A stretch of DNA of 64,000 bases from JASGDN01 sp049841275 (GCA_049841275.1 JASGDN010000012.1:1-64000), one strand, 5' to 3'. Counted from the first letter of the stretch, positions 32,787-42,303 are shown. Made by a program: numbers and translations. Notes: a model not told the origin generated them from the letters alone.

Positions 32787-33503
32787 ATGACTGGTGCCTC
32801 TGTTCCCCCCGGTATCCAATCGCCGCCCGATGTGCAGGAGGCCGAACGCATCGAGCAGCGGAAGCAGGAGGTCGCGCTCCGTGCGTTGCCGGAGACGCGG
32901 CGCGCCATGCTGGAGGTGCTGAAGCGGGAAGGCGCCGCCGACGCCGAACGCCTGGCCGAGCAGACGCAGATCACCACCAGCGGTGCGCGTCAGCATCTCG
33001 TCGTGCTGGAGGCGGACGGCCTGGTGACGCACGAGGTCGCCCGTGAGGGGCCGGGGCGACCGCGCCATCTCTACGCGCTGACGCCCGCCGGCGATGCGCT
33101 CTTCCCGCGCGTCTATTCCGCCCTGACGAATGAACTGCTTGGGTACGTCGCCGACGAGGACCCGGCGCTGGTGGAACGCATTTTCGCGCGGCGTGGGGAG
33201 CGGCGGCTGGCGTCAGCCCAGGAGCGAACCGCTGGCCTGCCCGTGGCGGAGAAGGTCCGCGTGCTCGCCCAGATCCTCGATGAGGACGGCTATCTGGCCG
33301 ATTTCGCCGAGGCCGAAGATGGCTCGTTCCTCATCACGGAGCATAACTGCGCGGTGCTCTCGGTGGCGCAGCGGTACGGGCATGCCTGCAGCAGCGAGTT
33401 GGAGTTCCTGCAGCGAACCCTTCCGGAAGCCGAGGTGACGCGCACTGCGCATCGCCTGAACGGCGCCCACGTCTGCGCCTACCGGGTCACCCTGCTGCCG
33501 TGA
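32787..33503 (+). CDS. SufR-like winged-helix regulator with three conserved cysteines
   Basis: The 238-residue protein has an N-terminal winged helix (residues 30-100: RRAMLEVLKREG, LAEQTQITTSGARQHLVVLEADGLV, a wing with GPGRPRHLYALTPAG). A C-terminal domain carries C188 (ITEHNC), C201 (HACSSEL) and C230 (HVCAYRV), the spacing of SufR-type Fe-S cluster regulators. It would sense iron-sulfur or redox state and repress transcription. No suf genes are nearby; its likely target is the divergent VOC-MFS operon and itself through the palindrome at 32676. Other starts (ATG 32712) are possible and would suit a very short leader. Confidence 0.83.
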   Translation: MTGASVPPGIQSPPDVQEAERIEQRKQEVALRALPETRRAMLEVLKREGAADAERLAEQTQITTSGARQHLVVLEADGLVTHEVAREGPGRPRHLYALTPAGDALFPRVYSALTNELLGYVADEDPALVERIFARRGERRLASAQERTAGLPVAEKVRVLAQILDEDGYLADFAEAEDGSFLITEHNCAVLSVAQRYGHACSSELEFLQRTLPEAEVTRTAHRLNGAHVCAYRVTLLP

Positions 33504-33623
33504 GATCTCGATCGTCGTGATTGGCGCAGCCGGGCCGTTGTGACGGACGGCGGTCGTTGGCATCGTGATTGCCCCACGCTCCTGGAACACCGTCGCATGA
33601 AACGACGGGGACAGGAGCCAGGC

Positions 33624-34085
33624 ATGTCCGACGACCATAGTCCCGGCGATGCGCGCAAGCCGTATTCCGATCGAGGTGGGCCGGAGGGACGTCATGCCGA
33701 GACCCACGATGTCCGCCGGGAGCAGGTCTCCAATCCTGCCGGTCCGGAGCCGGTCGACGAGAGTTTCGCCGAGGACCTCGCCCCGCAGACGCCGGAGTCC
33801 ATCCGTCAGGACCAGATCGAGATGACCGTTCCCGGCGACCGCGTGAAGGCTGTTCGCACGACGCTTCCCGAGTTGGACAACGCCCAGCTTTCCCGCTTGG
33901 CTGTGCTGGAGACGGGCACACCGTTCGAACAGGGATCGGTCTATCTCGATCTGAACGATCGCGAGGCTGGACCGTTTGTCGCTATCGGCGGCCAGCAGGT
34001 CGAACGGCAACAACGCCTTGTGCCGAAACGCGATACCGACTACGAACTCTGGAATGAAATCACGGGTCAGGAACGAAGCGCCTGA
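33624..34085 (+). CDS. Conserved-looking hydrophilic protein of unknown function
   Basis: The 153-residue protein is hydrophilic with a disordered N-terminal half rich in Asp, Pro, Glu and Arg. The C-terminal half looks folded, with LPELDNAQLSRLAVLETGTPFEQGSVYLDLNDREAGPF. No signal or membrane segment is seen and I do not recognise a family. AGGAG stands eight bases before the ATG at 33624. It follows the regulator by 120 bases on the same strand and converges on the decarboxylase gene. Confidence 0.65.
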   Translation: MSDDHSPGDARKPYSDRGGPEGRHAETHDVRREQVSNPAGPEPVDESFAEDLAPQTPESIRQDQIEMTVPGDRVKAVRTTLPELDNAQLSRLAVLETGTPFEQGSVYLDLNDREAGPFVAIGGQQVERQQRLVPKRDTDYELWNEITGQERSA

Positions 34086-34109
34086 GTTCCTCGATGTCTT
34101 CCATACCTC

Positions 34110-35621
34110 TCACGCTCCGATCCGGAGGCGGCGTTCGGCGGCCTCCCGGATGATCGCCACCAATGCGTCGATGTCGGCCAGGGTGCTTCGCGGGTTCACG
34201 ATACAGGCGCGAAGGGCGAATCGGCCATCGACCACGGTACCGGAGAGGAAGGCCTCGCCGCCCAGTTGCACGTCGTCCAGCACCGCCCGATTGAGTGCGT
34301 CGAGCGCCGCATCGTCCAGTCCCTGTCCCGGAGCGATGTAGCGGAAGCAGACGATGCTCAGGCTCGGTGGGGCGAGGAGCTCGAAATCACTCGCCGCCTC
34401 CACCTGTGCGGCGAGATGCGCGGCTTGGGCGAGGTCGTGCTCGATCGCGGCGCGATAGCCATCCCGCCCATGGTAGCGCAACGCCATCCAGACCTTCAGC
34501 GCGCGGAATCCCCGGCTCTGCTGCGCGCCGTACTCGCTGAACCATGGCAGGCCGGTGACGCCGGTCGGGGTTGCGCCCGTGGGAAGGTAGTCCGGCACAA
34601 GGCTGAAGGTGCGGCGCATCGCCTCCGCATCCTTGACCAGCACCATTCCGGCTTCCACCGGCACGTAGAGCCACTTGTGCGGATCGAGGGCGACGCTGTC
34701 CGCCCGTGCGAGCAGGGCGAGGGCATGGCGGTATTGCGTCGAGAGGATCGCCGGGGCGCCGTAGGCGCCATCGACGTGGAGCCAGAGATCCTCCCGTTCC
34801 GCTACATCGGCGAGCACGTTCAGGTCGTCGATCGCGCCGGTCCCGGCGCTTCCCGCATTGCCGACGATTGCGATGGGGCGTATCCCGGCGGCGCGATCCT
34901 CGGCGATCATCCGCTCCAGCACAGAAACCTGCATCCGGCGGTTGGCGTCGATCGGCACCATGCGCAGGTGTTTCCGACCGATGCCCAGGAGTTCGACCGC
35001 CTTCTGGATCGCGCTATGACCTTCCGGAGAAACGTAGACCGTCAGCGGTTGCGGTGCGGCGGTCATTCCTTCGGCGCGGACTTCGAACCCGGCCTTCACG
35101 TTCCGCGCGACGGCTAGCCCGTTCAGCGAGGCCATCGAGCCGCCGCTGACGAGCAGGCCACCCGCTGTACGTGGGAAGCCGATGAGATCCTTGCCCCAGT
35201 TGAGGACCTGGTGCTCGACATAGGTCGCGGCATGGTTGCCACCCGCGACGCTCGGGTTGATCGCGGCGGCGAGTGCGTCGCCGAAGATGCCGATCGGCGT
35301 GGACGGCGGGTTCACCCAGGCGTAGAACCGGGGGTGCCCATTGCCGAACGGGTAGGGCAGCACGCGCTCCGCGATGTCGTCGAGGATGGCTTCGGCGCGT
35401 TCTCCGGACGAGGGCGTGGGATCCGGGCCGAGGAACTGGTCCACGATCTCCAGTGGTACCGGCTGGAAGACCGGTGTCTCCCGGATGCTGGCGACGTGTT
35501 GCGCGATGAGGTCGATCGTACGATACCCAACCTCCCGAATGCGGGCTTCATCCCAGACCCACGGCGTCTGGTCGAAGGGATCGATGGGTGCAGCGTCCTC
35601 GATGGTGGAAGGATCGGTCAT
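34110..35621 (-). CDS. PLP-dependent group II decarboxylase (aromatic-L-amino-acid type)
   Basis: The 503-residue enzyme has group II decarboxylase landmarks: HPRFYAWVNPPSTPIG, a substrate-stacking His in SPEGHSAIQKA (H202), HVDGAYG with D284 contacting the PLP ring nitrogen, and the Schiff-base Lys in DPHKW (K316). These enzymes remove the carboxyl group of aromatic amino acids or glutamate-like substrates in the cytosol. It follows its XRE-cupin regulator gene by 11 bases, so the regulator probably controls it, and the substrate may be what the cupin domain senses. Confidence 0.9.
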   Translation of the reverse strand: MTDPSTIEDAAPIDPFDQTPWVWDEARIREVGYRTIDLIAQHVASIRETPVFQPVPLEIVDQFLGPDPTPSSGERAEAILDDIAERVLPYPFGNGHPRFYAWVNPPSTPIGIFGDALAAAINPSVAGGNHAATYVEHQVLNWGKDLIGFPRTAGGLLVSGGSMASLNGLAVARNVKAGFEVRAEGMTAAPQPLTVYVSPEGHSAIQKAVELLGIGRKHLRMVPIDANRRMQVSVLERMIAEDRAAGIRPIAIVGNAGSAGTGAIDDLNVLADVAEREDLWLHVDGAYGAPAILSTQYRHALALLARADSVALDPHKWLYVPVEAGMVLVKDAEAMRRTFSLVPDYLPTGATPTGVTGLPWFSEYGAQQSRGFRALKVWMALRYHGRDGYRAAIEHDLAQAAHLAAQVEAASDFELLAPPSLSIVCFRYIAPGQGLDDAALDALNRAVLDDVQLGGEAFLSGTVVDGRFALRACIVNPRSTLADIDALVAIIREAAERRLRIGA

Positions 35622-35632
35622 GGGAAGGTTCC

Positions 35633-36334
35633 TCAGTGGCGGCCGGATGTGTCAGGTGAATCGACGGGTGTGTGGTAATCCGGGCGTGCGCCGTGAATCG
35701 GACGAGCATTTGGCTGGCCGGTGACATCCATCGCCAGGTAGTAGACGAGTTCGGTCTCGCCGGGATTGGCGAAGGCGTGGACGCAGTCGCCGTCGTAGTA
35801 GATGCTGTCGCCTGTCTCGAGCGTGTATGGCGTGCCGTCGATCGTCAGCAGGAGGGTGCCTTGCTCGATCGCGACATACTCCCGCGAGCCAGGTCCGTGT
35901 GGCGAGAATGCTCCGGCATCGACGCCTGGACCGATAGTCGTGCGCATGAACTCGAACTCGACGCCCGGTACGACGGGCGACAGGATGCGCCGTTCCCAGC
36001 CGGATGGATCGCGTGCGACATCCTGTTCGGCATGGCGGCGGACGATGACCCGCGCCGCGTCCTCGTCGTCCAGCAAGCGGGCGATGCTGGTCCCGAGGGC
36101 GGTGGCGATGCGGTCGAGGATGAGCACGGTCGGCACCTTGTCGCCGTTCTCGACGGCGGAAAGCATGCTGCGGCTCACCCCGGACCGCCCGGCGAGCCCA
36201 TCGAGCGAGAGCCCGCGCTTCGCACGCTCGGCCCGGATGCGCTCGCCGAGATCGGCCATCTCGAGACCGTTGGAGAGCCGCTGGCTACTCCGGATGGTTG
36301 GATGTGTCGTGGGTGACAATGATCCAGACGGCAT
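35633..36334 (-). CDS. XRE-cupin transcriptional regulator
   Basis: The 233-residue protein has an N-terminal helix-turn-helix (MADLGERIRAERAKRGLSLD, then LAGRSGVSRSMLSAVENGDKVPT) and a C-terminal cupin domain (YVAIEQGTLLLTIDG, TLETGDSIYYDGDCVHAFANPGE) with metal-ligand His and Glu. Regulators of this form sense a small molecule and repress the adjacent catabolic or amine gene. AGGAGG lies six bases before the ATG at 36334. It is the first gene of the unit with the decarboxylase. Two direct repeats upstream at 36366-36398 are its likely operator. Confidence 0.87.
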   Translation of the reverse strand: MPSGSLSPTTHPTIRSSQRLSNGLEMADLGERIRAERAKRGLSLDGLAGRSGVSRSMLSAVENGDKVPTVLILDRIATALGTSIARLLDDEDAARVIVRRHAEQDVARDPSGWERRILSPVVPGVEFEFMRTTIGPGVDAGAFSPHGPGSREYVAIEQGTLLLTIDGTPYTLETGDSIYYDGDCVHAFANPGETELVYYLAMDVTGQPNARPIHGARPDYHTPVDSPDTSGRH

Positions 36335-36365
36335 GAAGATCCTCCTCTATCGCGAATCAGGATAT

Positions 36366-36398
36366 CACGATGGTGGAGGATGTCAACACGATGGTGGA
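36366..36398. promoter_or_regulatory. Two 12-bp direct repeats 21 bp apart in divergent promoter region
   Basis: CACGATGGTGGA occurs at 36366-36377 and 36387-36398, exactly two helical turns apart, between the XRE-cupin gene and the RraA-like gene. The layout suits cooperative binding of a helix-turn-helix regulator. Confidence 0.55.
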
Positions 36399-36486
36399 AA
36401 TTGCCGGTCTTTGCCGAACGTCCGCTGGCCGCTACACTGCCGGAGATATGCATCCGACCCGTCATCCGCCCGAATCGAGGTGTCAC

Positions 36487-37206
36487 ATGCCCGCGCTTGC
36501 CGATCCCTTTGCCGGTCGCTCCTCGCTCGACGAGGCGATGCTCGCCTTCCTGGGTGGCGTCGATAGCCCGACCGTGGCCAATGCCGTGGAAACCTTTAGC
36601 GTTCGCGACCGTTGCGATGGGTTCATCGGCGGCCAGATCCAGTGCCAGTTCCCCGATCTGGGCCCGATGGTTGGGCGGGCGCTGACTGTCACGATGTCAA
36701 ACGCGCCGGGTCCGGTCGCGGGGCGCGATGGATACTGGCGACTTTGGGAGACGCTCGCGGCGTGTTCGGGGCCGGTCGTGCTGGCGGTGGCGGATGCAAG
36801 CGGCGCCCCGCATCGGGTCGCGTTTGCCGGCGAGATCATGACGACCCTCGCGCAGCGTCTCGGCGCCGTCGGGATGGTCACCGATGGCGCCTTCCGCGAT
36901 GTGGACGAGGTCCATGCGCTGGGCTTCCACTACTTCATGAAATATCCGGTGGTCTCCCACGCGAACTTCTGGATCGAGTCGGTCGGTGAGCCGGTGGTGC
37001 TCGATGGTGAGCGGATCGAGACTGGCGACATCCTGCACGGCGACCGCAATGGCATCGTCGTGATCCCGGATGCGGTGCTGCCGGGTCTGGAAGAAGCGGT
37101 CGGGAAGATTCGTGCGAGCGAGGCAGCAGACATGGCCTTCATCCGGAGCCCCGAGTTCACGCTGGACGGCCTGAAGACGAGGAAGGGATACGGCTCTCCG
37201 GCGTGA
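36487..37206 (+). CDS. RraA-like family protein
   Basis: The 239-residue protein belongs to the RraA/DlpA-like superfamily, which includes 4-hydroxy-4-methyl-2-oxoglutarate aldolases and RNase E inhibitors. Landmarks are TVANAVETFSVRD near the start, GRALTVTMSNAPGP, GAVGMVTDGAFRDVDEV (substrate/metal loop G-x-D-G-x-x-R-D) and GDILHGDRNGIVVIP. The intact RD suggests an aldolase or decarboxylase rather than only a regulator. It is transcribed divergently from the XRE-cupin regulator. The ATG at 36487 follows GAGGTG; a start at 36448 is also open. Confidence 0.85.
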   Translation: MPALADPFAGRSSLDEAMLAFLGGVDSPTVANAVETFSVRDRCDGFIGGQIQCQFPDLGPMVGRALTVTMSNAPGPVAGRDGYWRLWETLAACSGPVVLAVADASGAPHRVAFAGEIMTTLAQRLGAVGMVTDGAFRDVDEVHALGFHYFMKYPVVSHANFWIESVGEPVVLDGERIETGDILHGDRNGIVVIPDAVLPGLEEAVGKIRASEAADMAFIRSPEFTLDGLKTRKGYGSPA

Positions 37207-37282
37207 GGTGGACGAGCGCATCTCGCGGCACCTTGTGCGATCGGGTGTGTGTTTGCTGGTCCGTAGATACGGAATTGCGTAT

Positions 37283-38569
37283 TTACGGGGACGGTGAAGC
37301 GTCGGACCTCGGGTGGACGGCGTATCGCACCGGCGAGGTCAGGCGCGTCGCGTCCCGCCGCTCGACTGCCTGGAAGACCCACATGCGCGTCTGCTCTGGC
37401 GTCAGGTCCAGTGCGGCTGCCAGCTCCGGGATCGTAGTCGAGGTCTCGGGCAGGCTCTGCCAGCATACGATGAAGCTGCGGTACAGCGTTTCTCCGGGTA
37501 TTTCCTCTGGCGGTGTATTTCCGGCGCCAACTGTCGGCAGTGCGGGGGCGTCTTCCCGTTGGCGTGGCGGTGGGGCTGGGCGCTCGGCGAGTGGGAGCGC
37601 GCCCATGTGCAGCAGGAGCGGATTGCCGGATCGCTGGTCGTCCGATGGCGCGACCCAGACCGGTCCCCAGCCGCGCCGGAGTGCCTCCCGCGCTCCCACG
37701 AACGAGCCGCCCTTGCCTTCCGACGAGGCGACGACGATGGTGTCATCGGCGAGGCAGTAGATGAGGCGGTTGCGGCCCATCGCGTTGGCGGTGCTGAAGG
37801 GGGCATCCGGCGCGTAGGGGGAGACGAGCGTGAGCGTGCCCGCCGCGAGGTGTTCCGCATGGACGACTTTTGTCGCCTGTCGTGTGAGTGAATCCCCGAG
37901 CAGGACGATTGCCGATCCCCCGCCGAGGAAGGCGCCTTGTACGGCCCGTTCATCGACGCCCCGCGCGCCGCCGCTGATGACGGTCCGGCCGCCGCGTGCC
38001 TCCGCTGCGCCGAGTTCCTGCGCCAGGGTCAGCGTTGCTACCTGCGTATCGCGCGATCCGACGATCCCTGTCCCGCCGCTATCCAGCAGGTGATGCGCAC
38101 CGACGCCGAAGAGGACCGGCGGGATTGCATCCCCGAGCCGCGCCGTGAGGCGGGCACGGGGATAGCTGCGGTCCTTGCGCCTGAGTATCCAGATGCCCTG
38201 GGATGTCCATTGCAAGACCGCGCGGTCGATGGCGTCCTGCCGTGCGATGAGTGCGACGATGCGTTCGACCGGCATGGTGCGGTCGGACCAGCCGTCGAGG
38301 AGATCTTCCGGATGATTCGGAAGCGCGAGGGCGTCGCGGTCTCGCTCCTGCAACCAGCGCGCGAGCCGCGTCAATTCGGACGCATCGAGAGGCTGTGGTT
38401 GCGTCTGCGAAGAGGGCCGGTCGGGCGAGACGGTACGGGGGCCATCCAGGCGAAGGGTGAGGATGAGCGCGAGCCGCGTCGCCGGGGAGACGCCGGGAAT
38501 CGTCGAAACCCCATCATCGGGCTCGATGAAGAGTTGTCGTATCGCGCCCATTGTGCTCTGCATCGCCAT
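37283..38569 (-). CDS. DprA/Smf-like DNA-processing protein, divergent
   Basis: The 428-residue protein has an N-terminal helical part, a DprA-type Rossmann domain with GTGIVGSRDTQ, VISGGARGVDERAVQGAFLGGGSAIVLLG and NAMGRNRLIYCLADDTIVVASS, and a C-terminal winged-helix-like region (IPELAAALDLTPEQTRMWVFQAVER). DprA loads RecA on incoming single strands. The core motifs are close to, but not identical with, the family consensus (SGGARGVD for SGLARGID, no YPxxN), and a Pro-rich insert precedes the C-terminal domain. No comFC or topA neighbours are present, so it may be a specialised paralogue. Confidence 0.78.
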   Translation of the reverse strand: MAMQSTMGAIRQLFIEPDDGVSTIPGVSPATRLALILTLRLDGPRTVSPDRPSSQTQPQPLDASELTRLARWLQERDRDALALPNHPEDLLDGWSDRTMPVERIVALIARQDAIDRAVLQWTSQGIWILRRKDRSYPRARLTARLGDAIPPVLFGVGAHHLLDSGGTGIVGSRDTQVATLTLAQELGAAEARGGRTVISGGARGVDERAVQGAFLGGGSAIVLLGDSLTRQATKVVHAEHLAAGTLTLVSPYAPDAPFSTANAMGRNRLIYCLADDTIVVASSEGKGGSFVGAREALRRGWGPVWVAPSDDQRSGNPLLLHMGALPLAERPAPPPRQREDAPALPTVGAGNTPPEEIPGETLYRSFIVCWQSLPETSTTIPELAAALDLTPEQTRMWVFQAVERRDATRLTSPVRYAVHPRSDASPSP

Positions 38570-38678
38570 GCTCCGCCGCTTGCCCGGAATCAGATGAGAA
38601 CAAATGTACTTCTTGGCGGCGGATTTTGGAATGGTGCATCGGAAATGATGTCGCGAACGGCCGCCGAGGTCGGTTCTC

Positions 38679-39725
38679 TCAGTGCGGCGCTACGTCGATG
38701 ACGGTGACGCCGCCCGTCCACCTCCCGGTGCGCATTGCCTCCATCGTCGCCGGCACCTCCTCCAGCCTGATCCGCGTGTCGATCAGGTCCTGCGGCCGCA
38801 ATGCCCCGGTCGCGATCAGGTCGAGCAGCGCGGGATAGCCGTGTGCCGCCATCCCGTGGCTGCCGAGCACCGAGAGTTCCTTCGCGATCACCGCTGGCAT
38901 GGGAATGCGCGGGTCTTCGGCCAGTAGCCCGATCTGGACGTGCCGTCCCTGGATACCCAAAGCCGAGATCGCGGTCGCCACGGTCTCCTCCCGGCCGAGC
39001 GCCTCCACCGAGACATCGACGCCCTCCGGGGCGATGTGCCGGATCGCGTGCAGGATCTCCTGCCGGGAGAGGCTTGTGCTGTCGATGGTCGCGGCAGCGC
39101 CGAATCGCTTGGCGCGTTCCAGCGCCGCCGGGGAGATGTCCACACCGATTACGCGCGCGCCGAGCGCGACGCCGATCATCACGGCGCTCAGGCCCACGCC
39201 GCCGCAGCCGACGACCAACAGCGTCTCGCCCGGCTGGAGTTTGCCCTGGTTCGTCAGGCCGTGGAAGGCGGTTGCGAAACGACAACCGAGGAGGGCCGCT
39301 GCTCCGCCATCGACTGCGTCCGGCACGGCGATCAGGTTGACATCGGCGTTGTGGATCGCGACCTCCTCAGCGTAGGAGCCCCAATGCGTGAAGCCGGGTT
39401 GCGTCTGGTTCCGGCAGACCTGTCCCTGGCCGCGGTCGCATTCCGGGCAGTGCCCGCATGCGCAGACGAACGGCACCGTCACCCGTTGCCCGATGTGGAA
39501 TCGCGTCACCTCCGGCCCGAGGCGCGCGATCGTCCCGACCAGTTCGTGACCGGGGACGTGTGGCACGACGATGTCCTTGTCTTTCCCCTGCCAGCCGAAG
39601 AGGTCGCTGCGGCAGAGGCCGGTCGTCTCGACGCGGACGACCACGCCCGATGCCGACGGCTCCGGTGCGGGAACGTCGACGAGATGGGGCGTGGCTCCGA
39701 AGGTTTCGTACAGGATGGCGCGCAT
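38679..39725 (-). CDS. Zinc-dependent medium-chain alcohol dehydrogenase
   Basis: The 348-residue enzyme is a zinc MDR dehydrogenase. It has the catalytic Cys in TTGLCRSDLFG, VPGHELVG (GHE motif), the structural-zinc cluster CACGHCPECDRGQGQVC, and the nucleotide fold VVGCGGVGLSAV with an acidic residue in VIGVDISP that favours NAD. It oxidises an alcohol or polyol, not identified. It is a single gene between DprA-like and KtrB genes on the same strand. Confidence 0.9.
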   Translation of the reverse strand: MRAILYETFGATPHLVDVPAPEPSASGVVVRVETTGLCRSDLFGWQGKDKDIVVPHVPGHELVGTIARLGPEVTRFHIGQRVTVPFVCACGHCPECDRGQGQVCRNQTQPGFTHWGSYAEEVAIHNADVNLIAVPDAVDGGAAALLGCRFATAFHGLTNQGKLQPGETLLVVGCGGVGLSAVMIGVALGARVIGVDISPAALERAKRFGAAATIDSTSLSRQEILHAIRHIAPEGVDVSVEALGREETVATAISALGIQGRHVQIGLLAEDPRIPMPAVIAKELSVLGSHGMAAHGYPALLDLIATGALRPQDLIDTRIRLEEVPATMEAMRTGRWTGGVTVIDVAPH

Positions 39726-39896
39726 CTGGGTGATTCCTGCAGGGTGCGGCTGGACGGTGCGGCGGTGCGACTGGCGGGATTGTCCGTGACGATGTCTGCT
39801 TCGCCAAGCGCCGCTGCCTCGATCGTCAGTGTCCTGCTTCCCTCATGCCGGGCCACACGATGAGGAACGGCGGAGATGGGTCGTTCCGGCGAGCGG

Positions 39897-41378
39897 TCAC
39901 CCCATGCGGATCGGCGCTTCCGGATACTTGTAGCGTGTCTGGCGCTGGCGGCGCATAAGCGCGTAGACCAGCGTCAAGGGCCCGAAGCGCCCGAAGAACA
40001 TCGCGGCGCACACCACGAGCTTGCCTGCCGTGGAGAGGTCGGGCGTGATACCGGTCGTCAGTCCGGCCGTCGCTGCCGCGCTCATCGCCTCCAGCATCAG
40101 GTCCAGGAGCGTGAGGTCGTTCGGCCCCAGCACATCCTCCGTGAACCCCAGCAGCAGGGTGAAGATGAAATGCATGCTCAGGTAGACCGCGATGATCGCC
40201 ATCGCCCGGAAGATGAGGAGTGTCGGGATGCGGCGCTTGAAGATTTGTGTCTGTGTCTCACCGCGCAATGTGTTGATCACGGCGACGAAGACCACCGCCG
40301 CTGTCGCCAGCTTGATGCCGCCCGCCGTCGAGCCGGATGCGCCGCCGACCATCATCATGCCGATCCACAGGAAGACGGTCGGCGAGTGGACATTGCCGAA
40401 ACTGACGGTCGTGAAACCCGCCGTGCGCACCGAGGCGCTCTGGAAGATCGCGACCATCGGCCGGGCCCAGTCCGGGGTATGCGTCAGCGCGGCATTCCAC
40501 TCCGTGAGCAGGAAGAGCACGGCGCCGGTTCCCACCAGAATCGCGTTCGTCAGCAGCACGAGTTTGGTGTCGAGATGGAACCGCGACCACTTGCGCGTCT
40601 TCCAGGCATCGTCCAGGACCATGTAGGAGAGCGCCCCGGTCTGGATCAGGAGGACGATCGTGACGTTGATCCACGGCGAGGTCTCGTACCGGCTGAGTGA
40701 GGCGAAGTTGCCCTGCAGGTCGAATCCCGCGTTGCAGAAGGCCGAGACGGCGTGGAAGATCCCGTACCACAGCGCCACCAGCGGCGATTCGTCGCGCAGG
40801 AAGCGGATCGTGAGGAGCACCGCGCCGATCCCCTCGGTGATGAACATGAAGCGGAAGATACGCTTCGAGAGGTTCACCGCCTCCGCCAGCGACATCGCTG
40901 GGGAGCCATCCTGCAGCATGATCGCGTCACGCAGGCTGCTCCCGCGCCCGAGTGAGACGAGCACGATCGAGGCGCCGACCATGAACCCGAGCCCGCCCAG
41001 CTGCATCAGGACGAGGATCACGGCCTCACCGAACAGGCTCCAGTGGTCCTGCGTGTCGACCACGGCCAGTCCGGTGACGGCGGAGGCCGACATCGCGGTG
41101 AAGATGGCGTCGATCGGCCGTGTCGATTGCCCGCGTTCGGTCGCGAATGGCAGCATCAGCAGCAGCGATCCCAACGCCACGACCAGTAGGAAGCCGCCGA
41201 CGAAGAGTTTCGCGTGACCCTGGATCGTCGGGGTCGCGAGGTGTTCCGGCTCCTCGGGAATCGCGATGATCTGGGTGGCGTCGAGCCGCTTGCGCACGAC
41301 CCGGTTGCCCGGTAACCGCCTGTAGGACGACGTCGTTCGCGAAATGCGCGGCGTCCTCGGGGACGGGACGGTATCCAT
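39897..41378 (-). CDS. ktrB: KtrB/TrkH-type potassium uptake permease
   Basis: This protein of about 493 residues is the membrane channel of a Trk/Ktr potassium system with eight or more membrane segments in four pore repeats: FTAMSASAVTGLAVVDT, FHAVSAFCNAGFDLQ, SASVRTAGFTTVSFG and EAMSAAATAGLTTGITPDL. The selectivity Gly residues in each repeat are visible. An ATG at 41378 is used; a GTG at 41435 would add 19 residues. It follows the regulatory KtrA gene on the same strand by about 115 bases, forming a ktrAB unit. Confidence 0.9.
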   Translation of the reverse strand: MDTVPSPRTPRISRTTSSYRRLPGNRVVRKRLDATQIIAIPEEPEHLATPTIQGHAKLFVGGFLLVVALGSLLLMLPFATERGQSTRPIDAIFTAMSASAVTGLAVVDTQDHWSLFGEAVILVLMQLGGLGFMVGASIVLVSLGRGSSLRDAIMLQDGSPAMSLAEAVNLSKRIFRFMFITEGIGAVLLTIRFLRDESPLVALWYGIFHAVSAFCNAGFDLQGNFASLSRYETSPWINVTIVLLIQTGALSYMVLDDAWKTRKWSRFHLDTKLVLLTNAILVGTGAVLFLLTEWNAALTHTPDWARPMVAIFQSASVRTAGFTTVSFGNVHSPTVFLWIGMMMVGGASGSTAGGIKLATAAVVFVAVINTLRGETQTQIFKRRIPTLLIFRAMAIIAVYLSMHFIFTLLLGFTEDVLGPNDLTLLDLMLEAMSAAATAGLTTGITPDLSTAGKLVVCAAMFFGRFGPLTLVYALMRRQRQTRYKYPEAPIRMG

Positions 41379-41493
41379 GTCTAGGGATGCCCCGTCGTTG
41401 GGGGAGCCTGGCGTCGGGCAGGCGTCGGGTGGCACGTCAGGACACCTGCTGCATGCGATTGGGCTGGGACAGCTGAGGGCAGTGCATCATCGG

Positions 41494-42219
41494 TCAGCTG
41501 TCCGGCTGCCGGGATTGGGCCACGAAGGTCTCGATGTCGGCATCGGCGCCGACGATCACGAGTTCGTCGCGTGCCTGGATCTGCTCCTGGTAGTGCGGCA
41601 CCGTGATGAGCGAGGCGCCGCGCTTGATGAGCAGTACGTTGATCTTGCCCGAGAGCTGGGCCGTGCATTCGCCGAGACTCTTGCCGATCAGCGTGGATGG
41701 AGCCTCCAGTTTTGCGATGCCGGTGGTGGCGGAGAGCGAGAGGTAGTCGGTGATATGCCGTACGCCGAGCGAGTGGGCCAGACGCCGCCCAGCGTCCAGC
41801 TCCGGGAAGACCACGCGGTCTGCGCCGACCTTGCGCAGCAGTTCGCCGTGGAGGCTGGTCTTCGCTTTGGCGACCACCCACGGAATGCCGAGCTTCTTCA
41901 GCAGGAGTGTCGTGAGGACGCTCGCTTCCAGGTTCTCCGATTGCGCGGCGATGGCGACGTCGGACTGTTCGATGCCCAGCTGGAGAAGGAGTTCCTGATC
42001 GGTTCCATCTCCTTGCGCCGCGAGGGTGACGTGGTCCGCGATCTCCTGCACGATCTGGGCATCGAGGTCGACGGCGGTCACCTCGTACCCAAGCTCGGTC
42101 AGCGTTCGGGCGAGGCTGCCGCCGAAGCGTCCCAGCCCGATAACCGCGACCCGCTCGTTTGGGCCCCGTTTGCGATCGTTGCCGTTGCCGTTGCCGCTTC
42201 CGAACCCGAGCACATTCAT
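41494..42219 (-). CDS. ktrA: KtrA/TrkA-type potassium transport regulatory subunit
   Basis: The 241-residue cytosolic protein has a TrkA-N/RCK Rossmann domain (VAVIGLGRFGGSLARTLTELG, VTAVDLD, AAQGDGTDQELL) and a TrkA-C domain after residue 160 (LIGKSLGECTAQLSGKINVLLIKRG). RCK subunits bind nucleotides and gate the KtrB channel. A short Gly/Asn-rich N-terminal tail is present. It is the first gene of the ktrAB pair. Confidence 0.92.
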   Translation of the reverse strand: MNVLGFGSGNGNGNDRKRGPNERVAVIGLGRFGGSLARTLTELGYEVTAVDLDAQIVQEIADHVTLAAQGDGTDQELLLQLGIEQSDVAIAAQSENLEASVLTTLLLKKLGIPWVVAKAKTSLHGELLRKVGADRVVFPELDAGRRLAHSLGVRHITDYLSLSATTGIAKLEAPSTLIGKSLGECTAQLSGKINVLLIKRGASLITVPHYQEQIQARDELVIVGADADIETFVAQSRQPDS

Positions 42220-42303
42220 CGAGGCCTGTCCTGGACGTAGAGGTGATGCCCGGTGCCGGGCGCGAATCGTTCAGCCGTCATTGTAGGCGGTGCCGTCGGG
42301 CGC

